Assembly: GCA_003990745.1 (NCBI GenBank)
Contig: RBNI01001432.1
Location: 1 to 22,480 of the forward strand
Reading direction: 5' to 3'
DNA: 22,480 nucleotides
Source: Jimgerdemannia flammicorona
Taxonomy: Eukaryota > Mucoromycota > Endogonomycetes > Endogonales > Endogonaceae
The position numbers and the translations under genes are program-made. Below the pieces are notes generated by a model. It did not search any database. It worked only from the letters and a program-made list of their open reading frames with translations, and was not told the DNA's origin. Positions 8,094 to 19,370 of this stretch are shown here, one piece after another; positions within the stretch are counted from its first letter, which is position 1, and each line of letters opens with the position of its first letter.

Positions 8094-11000
8094 CTATAAT
8101 GTTCCTTTTTTTTCTATAATGTTCAGTATTATATATTTTGGATAAAATATGTAGTATTCTCTTTATTTGCTATATACTCTAATTTTTAGAGCTGCAGTTC
8201 CTTCCTTTACTTGGGGGTAAGTATTTCCATGCTAGAGGACTTTACATATATTCTCTAGAGCTTCTTCTTTTTCTCAGATAGTATCATGGGTGGGGTAACC
8301 CTTCCACTTAATGAGGAAAAACTGCTTGACTATTTTGGGGTATTTGTGGATCTTGTGGTCAAGTACTTTCTCAATTTTGAATTCCTCATAGTTATTGATC
8401 CTAATTGAGGGTAGTGGTGGAACTGTATGCTTGGGGAATAGGTGCTCATAGTAGTCTACCAATTGGCTGATATGGAATACTGGATATACTCGGATATTAT
8501 GAGGAAATTACAACTTATAGTTGACTTTACTGACTTTTTGCACAATCTTATATGGTTCAATTCTTCTAGTGCAGAGTTTCTTAGCAGATTATTATACTAG
8601 AGTATCTGAGTAGAGGTAGTCTGTTCTAAGCATAACCATGTCACCTATATTGTAGGAGACTTCTCTTTGTTTCAAGTTTGCATACTTGGTCTAGTAGTCC
8701 TATACTTCTATAAGAGTATCTCTTGTCATTTGAATAAGATCAGAAATAGTCTCAGTCAGATCTTGGGCTGCTGGGACTATTGATTTTACAGTAGTACTTG
8801 GAGTTCTTAGGTGTTGACCATGGTTCAGAAAGAATAGAGTCTTCTTTATAGAGGTTTGCTGACTATTGTTATAGGCAAACTCAGCATAGGCTAGATACTT
8901 ATCCCAATCATTCTGCTTGTAACAGCAGAAGATGCTAAGTATCTGTTTGAGGGTTCTATTGGTTTGCTCAGTTTGACTATCAGTCTGAGGGTGGTAGGTA
9001 GTAGAGAACTTTAGCTTGGTTCCATAGAGAGAGAAGAATGTCTTCCAGAAGTTGCTTATAAACTTGGCATCTCAGTCAGATACAATAGTACTAGGCATAC
9101 CATATAGCCTGAATACTTGGTTGAGGAAAATCTTGGCAATCTCTGATGCTGTAGCAGTGGTCTTAGTGGGTGCAAAATAGGTTTGTTTGCTTAGGCAGTC
9201 CATGAATATCACAATGTCATCCCATCCTGCTCTAGTCTTGGGGAGCTGAACAATAAAGTCCATTGTAATCTGATCCCAGTTATAATTCAGGATAGGCAGA
9301 GATTATAGAAGTCCTGCTGGTAGCTTATTACTACTCTTGAACCTTTGGCACATCTCACATGAGGCCACAAAGTCTTTAATGTTCTTGGTCATATTTAGCC
9401 AGTAGAACTCTCTTGAGAGGAGATTGTAGGTCTTCTCAAAACCAAAATATTCTACTGCAGGAGTATCACAGAGTTCCTGCATGATCTTGAGCTACAGAGT
9501 ATCATTATTGGGTATAATCACTCTGTTATGATCTCTGTAGATAAGTCTATTATAGTAAGTGAATCTCTTGGACATTTGCCTCATGGGTTCTGGGACCTCA
9601 GCCTCTGGGTCTTGGTAGAATTGAAGGAAATTCATCAGGGGGCTGTCTTGTTAGTAGCCATCCTTGATCATCTGAGTAAGGTCTCTAATTATCTTGACCA
9701 TAAAGATAAGTTCATCTCTATATACCTGGAGAAACCATCAGCTACATAGTTAGTTTTACCTGAGATATACTTGATTTCTATATCAAAGTTGGCAATAATT
9801 TCCATTTAGCAGGCTTGTCTGTGAGTCAGCATAGGCTGTATGTAGATATACTACAAAGCATAGTAATTAGTGTAGGCTATAAATGGTTATTCTAGGAGGA
9901 AATGGTGCTATTCCTGGAGTGCAGCAACAATGGCCTAGAGTTCCTTCTCATGAATAATATACTGGATCTCAGTTGGCTTGAGCTTTTGGGAAAGATAGGT
10001 CACTGAGTTATCTTCTTAGCTGAGCACTGCCACAATAGCAATATCAGAAGCATCTACGGTCAGAGTGAATGGCCTAGTAGGGTCAGATGCAATTAGCACT
10101 GGGGCTTCAGTAAGGAGTCTCTTGAGGTGGTCCATAGCCTGGGTATATTCCAGAGTCTATTCAGTCTTGATGTTTATTCCTTTGTGGGCCAGACTGGTCA
10201 GTGGGGCTGTAATAGTAGAGTATTCTTAGATAAAACTTCAGTAGTAACCAGCAATATCCAGAAAGTGCTAAAGTAGCTTGAGGGTAGTGGGGATGAGAAT
10301 ATCCATGAGGGCTGATACCTTTTGGGGGTCTATATTGATACCTTCAGCAGAGATGATATGTTCTAGATACTCAATCTAGTCTTGATAGAACTTGTACTTA
10401 CTCATCTTAACATAGAGCTAGTGTTCTTACAGAAGGATCAGTATCTGTCTGAGGTGAGTGTAGTGTAGCTCTACTGTTTTGCTATAGATTAGTATATTAT
10501 CAATATATATAAGGACACAGATGTTGAGCAGTGGTCCAAAGATGTCATTCATCAGATACTGGAATGTTGCTGGTGTATTGGTCAAACCAAAAGGCATGAC
10601 TCAGAACTTATAGTATCTAAACCATATTTAGAAAGCTGTCTTTTCAATGTCCTTCTCATCAATAAGAATCTGGTGATAGCCATTTCACAAGTCTAGTAGA
10701 GAAAAGGTCTTGGCCTTGAAGATTTGGTATAACAACTTATCAATCCTAGGCAGGGCATACTAGTTCTTGATGGTAATCTTGTTGAGGGCTCTGTAGTCAA
10801 TATATATTCACAGAGAGCTATCCTTCTTCTTGACAAATAGAATAGGGGCTCCAAATGGAGAGCAGCTGGGTTCAATATATTCTTGGGCCAGTAGTTTAGT
10901 CAACTCATCTTTGAGAGTCTTGAGTTTGAATTGGACCAGTTGATAGATACTCTTGTATGGAGGTTCAGCTCCTGGAATGAGATCAATTCTATATTAGATT

Positions 11001-11785
11001 TGGTGCTTGGGTGGAAGTCCTTGAGGGTCCTGGAATATATCTTAGAATTCCTCAAATAATTCCTAAGCTTCAGTAACTTCTTGTACTATATAGATAAAGT
11101 AGGTGTTTCCCTTTTTTCAGGAGAGTCTCTTCATTTGGATGGCAGAGATGATTTCAATTCCTTGATAGTTGATATCTTCTTGGGGTGTCAGGGTGATCTT
11201 TCTTCCTTCATAAGTCAGATTAACTTCATTGGTCCTCCAGTTGATGTCTGGGTTGTACTGGGTCAACCAGGCTTTCCTTAAGATAATATCTTATCCTGGG
11301 AGGTCTACAATACTGAAGTCTAACTTCTCTTGATATTTGCCAATCTTAAGCAAGAGATCTTCACAGATCTTAGTCAGTGGTGTAGTTTTGCCATCACCAA
11401 AGATAATACTCCTTTTCTCTGTAGCTGGTCTGCTTTGAGCTCCAATCCTCTTGGTAGTCTTGGCACTGATATAGTTTCCAGTAGCACTGCTATCAAGCAA
11501 GACATTGACTGTGGACTTGGTCTGTAAACTTAATACAATTGTCCTCCTTTTTGATGGTATTGAGCTCTTTATCTTCATTGTTATCCCAATTGCTGTCAGT
11601 CTCCTCAAAGTCAGTTTCTCTCCATCCTTTACAAGGAGGGCTATCTTGTTTGGGTTCCTCAGTCTGTTGGTCTTGGTGCTTCTCAGATTGAATTTTGAAA
11701 ACTTTAGAGAAGCAATCATGGTATTTACCAATATATTCCATATAGTACATTCAAATAGAATGAGGGCATTGTCCACATGGTACAT
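8094..11785 (-). pseudogene. pol: Gypsy pol: protease, RT, RNase H, integrase, chromodomain; inactivated
   Basis: Read right to left. Protease: LLDSSATGNYI near 11470-11500, where active-site DSG is now DSS (11486-11488). RT: 'LLDL' with 'NGYHQI', MPFGLTN, then YIDNILIYS at 10481-10507, where YIDD has lost its second Asp. RNase H: TVDASD retained, but the 'TDH' motif is TNY (9863-9868). Integrase: CEMC kept near 9345-9360, the second zinc-finger His changed to Tyr, 'SD-stop-D' (stop 9072-9074 from CGA), 'TDSQTEQTN' with Gly changed to Ser. Chromodomain: 'KIEKVLDHK' then LIKWKGYP, with its final conserved Trp now TGA (8274-8276). PR, RT and RNase H share one frame and integrase uses another, so at least one indel occurred. 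The gene copied the element and integrated it; the chromodomain presumably targeted heterochromatin. Confidence 0.85.
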
Positions 11786-11899
11786 AACTATCTACAATTC
11801 TCTTGTACCAGTTTTTATCATCTTCCTTCATAGTTGTAATCCTTTGACTGGGAGGTTTGTTGGTTGATCCAAACCCTTTCTTACTATGGTCTGTCTGGG

Positions 11900-14170
11900 A
11901 GAGCTCAGAGACTTCTTCAATAGTGGATTTCTTCAATGATTGCTTGGGCAATTCTTTGGCCTGCTTTGACTTCAAATGAGGTGTCTCCAAAATTTCACAA
12001 GATGATATGGATTTCACTAGTAAAACCTTGGTCAACTACTCCTCCTCCTAGTCCAATATTGAACTCTTTGGCTAGACTACTTTGCTTAGCAAGGCAGATA
12101 TATATACCTTTGGGAGCTTGCATTGCAATCTCTGTTCATATTGTAGTATTGATACTTGGTGGAATAGTGAGATCTTAGCTACTGTAGAGGTTATATCCTA
12201 TATTGGTGGGATGGGTCTTAGTGGAGATAGTAGTCTTATATTATATCTTCTGCACTTTGATGATATTCTTGGAGTTCTTCTTTTCTGGTTCTTCTTCAAT
12301 GATAGTAATGTTCTGGTTACTGGGTTCACCTGATCTGTTTCTCTTCTCAGAACATTTGAATGAGATGTATTCTGCCTTCTTGCAGATGAAGCACAATCCT
12401 TTTTTACAAAGCTACTTCTTTTCATCCTCAGTAGGAGGTCTAGGTCCTCTGGGGTTTTGCTGGTTCCTTTGATCATTCCTTTGATCATTTATTTGATTAT
12501 TTCTTTGATCTCCTTTTGGTAGGATTCCTCCTATCTTGGTTATCCTTCTTGTATTCTTGATTTCGTGAGGTCTGTGTAGTAAGGATTTCACAGGCTCTTC
12601 TCTGTACTTGGGCAAAGTACCATGAGTAGTGGGGACATCCTTGGGGGAGGTCTTGTTCCTTAATCTTCTGGATGAGCCAGTCTGGTAGAGCTGCAAAGAG
12701 ATGGTTGGCTCTGGTATTATTGATGACCAAATTTATTTCCTGGTAGGTAAGTCCAATGGTTTTGAGATAGGCATCCATTCTGGTAGCAAAGGTTTCTAGA
12801 TCCTCCTCACCATTCTTATAAAACTTCATCTGGGTTAATTTGTTTTAAGTTTCTTATATGTAGGCTATATTTCAGAATTTGGTCAGTAGTAGGGCCTTGA
12901 GTCCTGGGCCTGCTTTATAGTCATCTCAATCTGGTCTATTATTGGCAGATACTTATCTATTAACTTGAGTGTAGTCTTTTCAGGTTACTGGATGCTATTC
13001 TAAGGTATGCTAGAATTCAGCTACTGTTCTAGTGAAGAATGTGGCTACTGTTTCCACTTATGCTGCTGATGTGGCAAACAACTATTGGAGGGTATTGTTC
13101 TGGTTATTGGTGAGCATTTCAGTAGATATTCAGTTATTATTCCATTGGTTTGCTTGGTAATCTGTGTCAACTGCATTGATGAAGTTTTCAATGTTGCTGT
13201 TTTTTCTACTAAATATTGGAATTTATAAGATCTTGATTGGTTTGTTCTGTTCAGCAATTTATCCTACTATGCCTACTAGTACTGCTAGCTGGGTAGTCAG
13301 TGCTACTATATTGGCATCTACCATTGTATTGACTATTGGTGGTGGGCCTGTAGGGGTAGATTCTTCTGAAGATTGTTCTGCCTGGTGGGGTTGTGGTGCT
13401 GTATAACTTGGGGTTACTTGATTCCCAGATATCAGATCAAAGAGTCCTGTGAGAGAGGGTAAATCAAACCTCTGTATAGGTGACTGGGTTGGTTCTGGGG
13501 TCTGATCTTCTTGACCTATAGTTCCTTGGTAAATTTCTAGGCCTGCTGTTCCTTATTGGCTAGCATCAGACTGGTAACCTGTAGAGTCTTCATCTGACTC
13601 TCTTCTCTGATGAGATAGTGTGTCCTCATACTGACTAGGTCCTTCAAAGAGGATATCAGTTTCTGACTAGGTACATGGGCCTGCTTCTCATTCAGCAGTA
13701 GGGGATAGGTGGTCTACTTGCTTGTTCTCATATCTGGTTATAGTAGAGGCATAATATACAACTAGTCTATAGTAGAGAGAGGTCTTGGTAGAGATATGAT
13801 GGTATCTGTCAGAGGTAATCCACTTGGTAGCTAATTCTCTTGTAGCAGAGGGTGAGATATAATCTAGAAAATCCTGGGTGGCTATAGCAGTAGATTCTGG
13901 AGTCTTAGTGGTTCCAATGTATTCACAGAGAAGTTTGTAGAACCTATGGCAACTGACTATATTCCTAAGTCCTAGATGGTAAGTCCTAAAGACCTGGTAT
14001 AGATTCTTATAAGTCTGGTCAATTATAAGCTAGTGGGTCTCTAGGTCTGTGGTTTCCTGATACCACCTGGTCTTAATAGTAAGGGCTTCTCCAGCTCTAG
14101 TTTGGGAATCCACAATTGGTTCTGAGGGTTACTCCTGTCTAAGGTTGGTCTTGTTCCAACTTCAGAAGTG
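11900..14170 (-). pseudogene. gag: Gypsy gag: N-terminal extension, capsid region, CCHC knuckle; inactivated
   Basis: A continuous minus frame can be followed from about 14,000 to 12,530 through RIP-type stops. It has an N-terminal domain with 'FYKLLCEYIG' and 'TRELATKWIT' (13,790-13,960), a Ser/Gln/Pro-rich linker with TPTGPPP near 13,340-13,360, and a capsid-like region with 'FYKNGEEDLETFATRMDAYL' (12,770-12,830) and 'HLFAALPDWL'. The frame then shifts by one, giving the nucleocapsid: basic QRNDQRNQQN, then C-x2-C at 12391 and 12382, Tyr at 12367-12369 where the zinc-binding His belongs, and the last Cys at 12352. His to Tyr is a C-to-T change. Gag forms the particle and the knuckle binds RNA. 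The long N-terminal part is unusual for a chromovirus. Confidence 0.7.
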
Positions 14171-14190
14171 TGTTTTTAGTATCTTCTTAG

Positions 14191-14213
14191 CTGGTAATCT
14201 GCTACTACCAAGT
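14191..14213 (-). promoter_or_regulatory. Candidate primer-binding site
   Basis: On the minus strand, immediately after the 5' LTR terminus, lies ACTTGGTAGTAGCAGATTACC. A TGG start close to the LTR, complementary to a tRNA CCA end, is what a primer-binding site looks like. The tRNA was not identified, and RIP may have changed several bases. Confidence 0.4.
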
Positions 14214-14998
14214 TGTAATAACTCTCACTTCTACCTCTCTCTTATCCTTTAGATAATTAGAGAAGTAAGACTATTACTTAGGGACTTAGTATACAATGTA
14301 TATCAAAAAGCCTTCAGTTTGAGGAAGCACTCACTTAAAAGTAGTTATAGTAGTAGTATCTTATCTTTCAAAGGTCTTTCTCTTTTGCCCTATCTTTCAA
14401 GAGTCTTGTTCTTTACTGTGTACAGACTGAATTTGTCTTGGAATTCAGGTTCAATGGATTTACTTAAGTCTTTGGAGATTTATATACTAGTCTCAGTTCT
14501 GGCAGAAGTTAGCTAGACTTCTGGAGTTTAGTCAGAAATACTAGAGTCACTTAGATATCATTACTAAGACTCAGTAGAATGTGTGTGTGTGGGGGGGAAA
14601 CTTGATTCTTGTATTAAGGACTGAATTAAAACTACTTTATTTCAGATGGAAACTATGAGATATTTATACAAGTTGGTCTATAATTTCTGACTAAGTATGA
14701 GTGACTAATTTGGTAACTATAATGAGGTTTATGATTGCAACCTTTGTCAGATGGTTTTTGGCAAAAACAACTTTATGATCAGGACCTCAATTACTAGGTA
14801 ATAATCAGCTGCTGTAGTGACAGTTGCTGTGGTGCTTATTGTCAGAGATAAGCTGGATATTGTTTTTCACATTATTTTCCACATCATTCATTCATTTGTC
14901 ATTTGTAATATCATATATCACACTTGATTGTATGATGATGTCATTGCTCACCAGGTCACATAATTGTTCATTGTATCTTGTCTATTTGTTTTATTATA
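14214..14998 (-). repeat. 5' LTR of the Gypsy element, RIP-damaged
   Basis: It pairs with 5917-6700. On the + strand it starts TGTAATAACT at 14214 and ends TTTTATTATA at 14998. TATAAATA is kept on the minus strand (14661-14668), upstream of gag. The former TGACGTCA reads TGATGTCA, with one cytosine changed. It contains a short (TG)n-G tract near 14580-14597 that the other copies lack. Confidence 0.9.
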
Positions 14999-17340
14999 GT
15001 ATGTCAGGACTGACTTATATATAGAGAGATAAATGTACAAGTATCTCACCACCTCTCCAGCAGGGACAATTGTTCCAATGACATCCCCTCCCTTCAGACT
15101 ATTACCTAAAACCATTATTTCACACTTGTACTAGTTAAGTTTAGCCCCAGAGTGTGCCTTATACCACTCCACTATTTCCTGGAGTTCCTTAATATCAGCA
15201 ATTAACTCCAGACTGACTACTATATTATCTGCAAAGGCTCCAACCTTTCAACTAATACCAAATAAGGAGAGTCCCCCTATCTTCTACTGAATCCTATTCA
15301 TCAATAGCTCCAAAGACAGAGTATACAAAATCAGAGACAGGGGGTCCCTCTGGGGTATATCTCTCTCTAGAGAGAATACCACCCCTCTATGTCCATTATA
15401 TATGAGTGCTGCTCAACTTCTTTCTAATAGACTGATCATTGTCACTTGAAACTGCTGAGAGACACCAATCTTGTCCAGAACCTTCATCAGCCAAACTCAC
15501 CATATACAATCATAGGCTTTTTTCTGATCCAAGAAGACTAGCCTTCCATCTAGTTGACAGGCTCAAGCCTCTTCAATAATGCCATATACCCAGGCCATAC
15601 TATCTCTAATGAGCTGGCCCCCTATAACCCCTCACTGCTCCTCACTCAAAACTTACTGAGCCATCTTCTGCAACCTCACCACTACCACCTTAGTGACCAA
15701 CTTCCTATTCATATCTAGAAGTATGATGGGCTGCCAATTCTTCCAGTTCTCTCTTCTACTCTTATCCTTGTAAAGCAGTACTACTAGCCCCAGATCTTAC
15801 TCCCCCACCCACCTCCCTGACTGTAGTATCAAATCACACATCACCATCATCTCTCTCAGTACTCCAGATACTCCCAGCATTCTCTTCCAAAAGTCCCAGG
15901 GCAGCCCATCCTCACCAGGCACTATGTCCAGCATAGTTGTGGTAAGAATCTAGTAAATCTCCTTCTCTCAAACTAGCATCACCAAACCATCCAGTCTATC
16001 TACTTGTGGTGGATGCCAATCTCCTAAAGTATGTACAATAGTAGCAGCCATTGCCCCATCCTCCTCTTTACTTTACAAACCACTCCACCTCTCCTTGAGT
16101 GAGCCCAGAATGTCCTGTGTACTATGCACCAGTAGTCTATCTGAATTCAGAACCCCCTCCCACCTCTGCCTCACTCTCCTTGCCTGTAGAACTCTCAAAA
16201 GGTGTTTAGATGGCCTTTTCTTCTCCTCAAGTCTCTGTTAGCATAATTGGGTAGCCAAACTCTACATCCATATCTCCTCCTCTTCTCTCAATACCTATTA
16301 TAACTTATTGACCTCCATTCTAGTCCAGCTCAACTACCAGTTCTCTACCCCCTCTAGGGCCAAAAGATCAGCACAATTTTCCAAAAGTCAAGCTAGTCTA
16401 GCAGAAGCCCAGTTCACCCTCCTTCTTCTCTATCTGCCTGCTACTTCTCCTGCTTCCCTTCAATAAACCCTAGCTGCTCCCTTCAACCTTACCCACTGAA
16501 TACCAATTATGATACCCTCTTGTATCCAACTCTCTACCCTCTGCTGAATATCATCTGCTCACTTATCCTACAATGCCTTCTCAGCTAATAAAGAGGAATT
16601 TAGGTACCAATATCCAGGCCTATCCCCACTCTCTCTAAAATATCCCTATCTCAATAGTCCCCAATGATCAGACTATAGATACCACTCAGCCTCTAGTGAC
16701 TTTCAAACATCTAGCCCCCAATAATCTACCATCAGTACCTAGTCAATCTTCATCTCCAGACCATTTATCCAGTGTATATACACTTATCTGTCTCCTCAGA
16801 ATCCCCTTCCAGCATCTACCAGAGAGCCCAGCCTTTCCACATCCTTCCATATCACCAGGCCTCCACTCCTATCCTCAATGCCCCTCTCTCCATCAGTCCT
16901 ATCCACCTGTATATCTCTGACCATGTTAAAGTCCCCTCCAAGAATGTCCACTCTAGCCTCTATAAGGACCTCACTTTCTCTAAGACTCTCTACCCACTCC
17001 ACCTGCTCACTCTATATAGCAGAGCAGTAGCATGAACCTATAGTAACTAGCTCCCAACCAGGTCAACACCACTCTCCCCATAACAACTAGTCCCCCCAGC
17101 CCTCTCTACTCTGTATCTCTCCTTTACCTCTCTGAACCAAGATTCCAACCTTGTCCTTCTATACTGCCACACCTCTCCATTCTCTCATCTACTCCATTCT
17201 ATCCAAGTCATCCTCAAATCTTACATCTTGCAATAGAAAGAGATCAGCCTCCAATCTCTTCATTTATGAAAAAATGTTCTATCTTTATATCAATCTCTGC
17301 AATCTATTCACATTTATAGAGAAAATATTTGTTGTACTAT
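14999..17340 (-). pseudogene. LINE A ORF2: endonuclease and reverse transcriptase, truncated (Tad1-like)
   Basis: Endonuclease first (right side): 'ADLFLLQDV' near 17,222-17,250, GGDFNMV at 16,920-16,940, SDHW at 16,661-16,672 with the catalytic Asp-His kept. Then the linker with 'GYWYLNSSLL' and 'RRLEEKKRPSKHLL'-like sequence, and the RT: 'VPGEDGLPWDFW', 'LVVLLYKDKS', VFLDQKKAYD (about 15,520-15,550), 'DPLSLILYTLSLE', and AFADNIVV at 15,215-15,240, where FADD has become FADN (Asn codon 15224-15226). It stops shortly after 'VRYLYI' at the Gypsy LTR boundary, so the RNase H and C-terminal cluster are missing here. Many TAG and TGA codons are former Gln, Arg or Trp. The protein nicked the target and copied the LINE RNA there. 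Confidence 0.8.
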
Positions 17341-17409
17341 TCATAAGGGATAATGTTAAGTGTCATACTCTTCCTCTACAAATCTACATTCATCCTCTCC
17401 TATGCCAAG

Positions 17410-19370
17410 TTTAAATTATATTCCACAGCTAATTTCTTCTCTTTAGCCATCTTAGCCTCCAATCTAACCAGAAGTTCAGCCATCTCACCATCCTTCTTTT
17501 CCTCAAAGTCCTCTTGATACTCCAGATAGGCCTCCTGCTAGAGCTGCAATCCATGATGCTCTGCTCAACAGAAGGCAGCCCTCTCACCAGCAACCAATGC
17601 TAGCTCAGCCTCTCTCTCCTTATTAACCTCATATCCTTCCTCCTTCAGGTAAATTGTAAGTATTTCTGCCTTCAGCACCTCTATCACTCTATCACTATAT
17701 AGAGTCTGTGCCCAATACTCATCACTCATCACTCTCAGGTCTACTTCTCCCATCTCTTTAGTCATGAAGTTGTTCATCATCTGGTACACCCATAGTAGGT
17801 TTCTCACTTTCTTTCTCCCTGGGATCACTGGCCTTCCTGTATTCAGCATCAAGATATCTATCTCTGTACTTACTATCTCATCCCACCCCTCCTCTGGGAC
17901 ATCCACCAGTTCATCTTCACTAACTGCCACCACCTGTCCCCCTTTTGCTATCTCAGGTACTCCAAAGTATACTTGCTGGATACCATGTATTAGTACATCC
18001 TCCACCACCTGGCCCCTTACAGCTAGACCCTGTCTAACAAGAGGGGAGTGTCCTCCCAGACTTCAAACATATCATTGGTATATAGGTCATTACTCAGCAT
18101 CTTCTCTGCTTCATCTAGACCCTTCTCCCCATTCCTTCTATTCTTACTGATCCAAACACTCACTTTGGCACCCCAGACTTCTCAACTTTATCAGTATCTT
18201 TCTCTGCCATTTTTTTCAGACTCACCAACAACTCTCTCTATCTCTTATATCTTTGAGATCTCTTCTACAGCCTCTTGTCTATGTGGACTCATTTCCCATC
18301 CATGATCTCCAAATGCATCAACTTTATATAAGCCTTCCAAGTCTTTACCCTCTACTCTATAGCTCTACTCATCTCCTCTAATGCCTCTAACAAATTCTCT
18401 TCCTCCTTCTCATTCCCCTTCATCCTTGTCATCTTGCACATGAAGGCCCCCCACATCATCACCATTGACCAATCATGAGTCTTCCCATCAATATCTCTTA
18501 TTCTGAATGAAGTCTCTTCCCAGACTCAAAAGTCAACATCAATCACCTCACTATACTCAGCCATAATCTCCTCCACTCTTCTCCTCATCTCTATAGCAGT
18601 CACTATGGGCACTTCTTTCACCAGAAGTTACACCACCCTGGGGTTCTATCTCAAGTATTACACTATCAGAACATATCTCTCCAACAGCCAACTCTGCCTT
18701 CAGTACAGCTTTCAATGGCTCAGCCTCCTCAGAGCCCACCTCTACCTCTTCTAAACCCCTCAGGAACTTCACTAATACTACTCTATCCATCTGCTTCACA
18801 ATGAGCCCTAAGACTATTTTTGCAGTCACTGCTAAGCTCTAGAAGCATAGAGTAACTATAAACTCTAAGATTAACTTCTTGAGTAATAGTGCCACTACTA
18901 GTTCTGTTATACCATCAGCCAGGTCACTAGGCCTTATGCCTTTCCCACCACTCAGTCCACCATCAGCAGTTCCATCTAGATTTTTTTCCAGATTGTCCAT
19001 CATACTCCCATCAGTAGTTACCTCCTCAGCTGCTACACCACTAGCCCCACTACTCTGGTCCCTCAGAGAGACTCCCCCTTAAAGTCTCTGTCTTGCAGTC
19101 TTTGCTGTCTTCTTGCCCCTCCTCAGCCAATCCTCCAGCCCAGCTCTCTGCTGATATCCCTTCATCTTATCTGTAAAGCTTACCCTTCCTATTCTCTGAC
19201 CTCCAGCACTGCCCCCTCCCATACTATATCCTCCTGCTAGCAGGCCTCTCATACTTCTCCCCAAGCCAGGACCTCTCTCCACATACTACTAGTTGAATAC
19301 ACCAGAGCCACCCTGCTGAGTATATACCTTGGAATACTTGTCAGTCACTATGATACTAGTATATTTTATC
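17410..19370 (-). pseudogene. LINE A ORF1 (Gag-like nucleic-acid-binding protein), RIP-damaged
   Basis: The N-terminal half reads in one minus frame from about 19,370 to 18,540 through TAG and TAA codons: a Gly/Arg/Ser-rich start (LLAGGYSMGGGSAGGQRIGR, about 19,190-19,250), then an acidic Ala/Glu/Leu-rich part. A frame change between about 18,540 and 18,050 leads to a second open stretch (17565-18008 and slightly upstream) with 'VEDVLIHGIQQVYFGVPE' and 'EYWAQTLYSDRVIEVLK', then a Glu/Lys-rich probable coiled coil ending near 17,410. No zinc knuckle is visible. It lies just upstream of ORF2 on the same strand, as ORF1 does in Tad1-like LINEs. Assignment rests mainly on position and composition. 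Confidence 0.5.

Larger units (their letters stand above)
5917..14998 (-). mobile_element. Ty3/Gypsy chromovirus, full-length but inactivated
   Basis: A 9.1 kb element read on the minus strand: 5' LTR 14214-14998, gag, protease, RT, RNase H, integrase, chromodomain, accessory ORF, polypurine tract, 3' LTR 5917-6700. Domain order PR-RT-RH-IN with a C-terminal chromodomain identifies a chromovirus. All coding regions carry RIP-type stops and lesions in catalytic residues. The five bases outside the two ends (tcctc at 5912-5916, gtatg at 14999-15003) do not match, so no target-site duplication is seen. That suggests recombination between two copies or a deletion at one side. Confidence 0.85.

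Noticed and set aside
11505..12472. Plus-strand hydrophobic ORFs resembling membrane proteins
   Set aside because: Antisense to gag/protease; reversed Lys/Glu-rich codons give Phe/Leu-rich shadows.
14580..14597. (TG)n-G tract as a functional element
   Set aside because: A simple microsatellite expansion inside one LTR copy, absent from the others.
16696..18305. Plus-strand Ser/Pro-rich ORFs
   Set aside because: Antisense to LINE A endonuclease and ORF1, where conserved motifs (GGDFN, SDH) fix the minus strand as coding.
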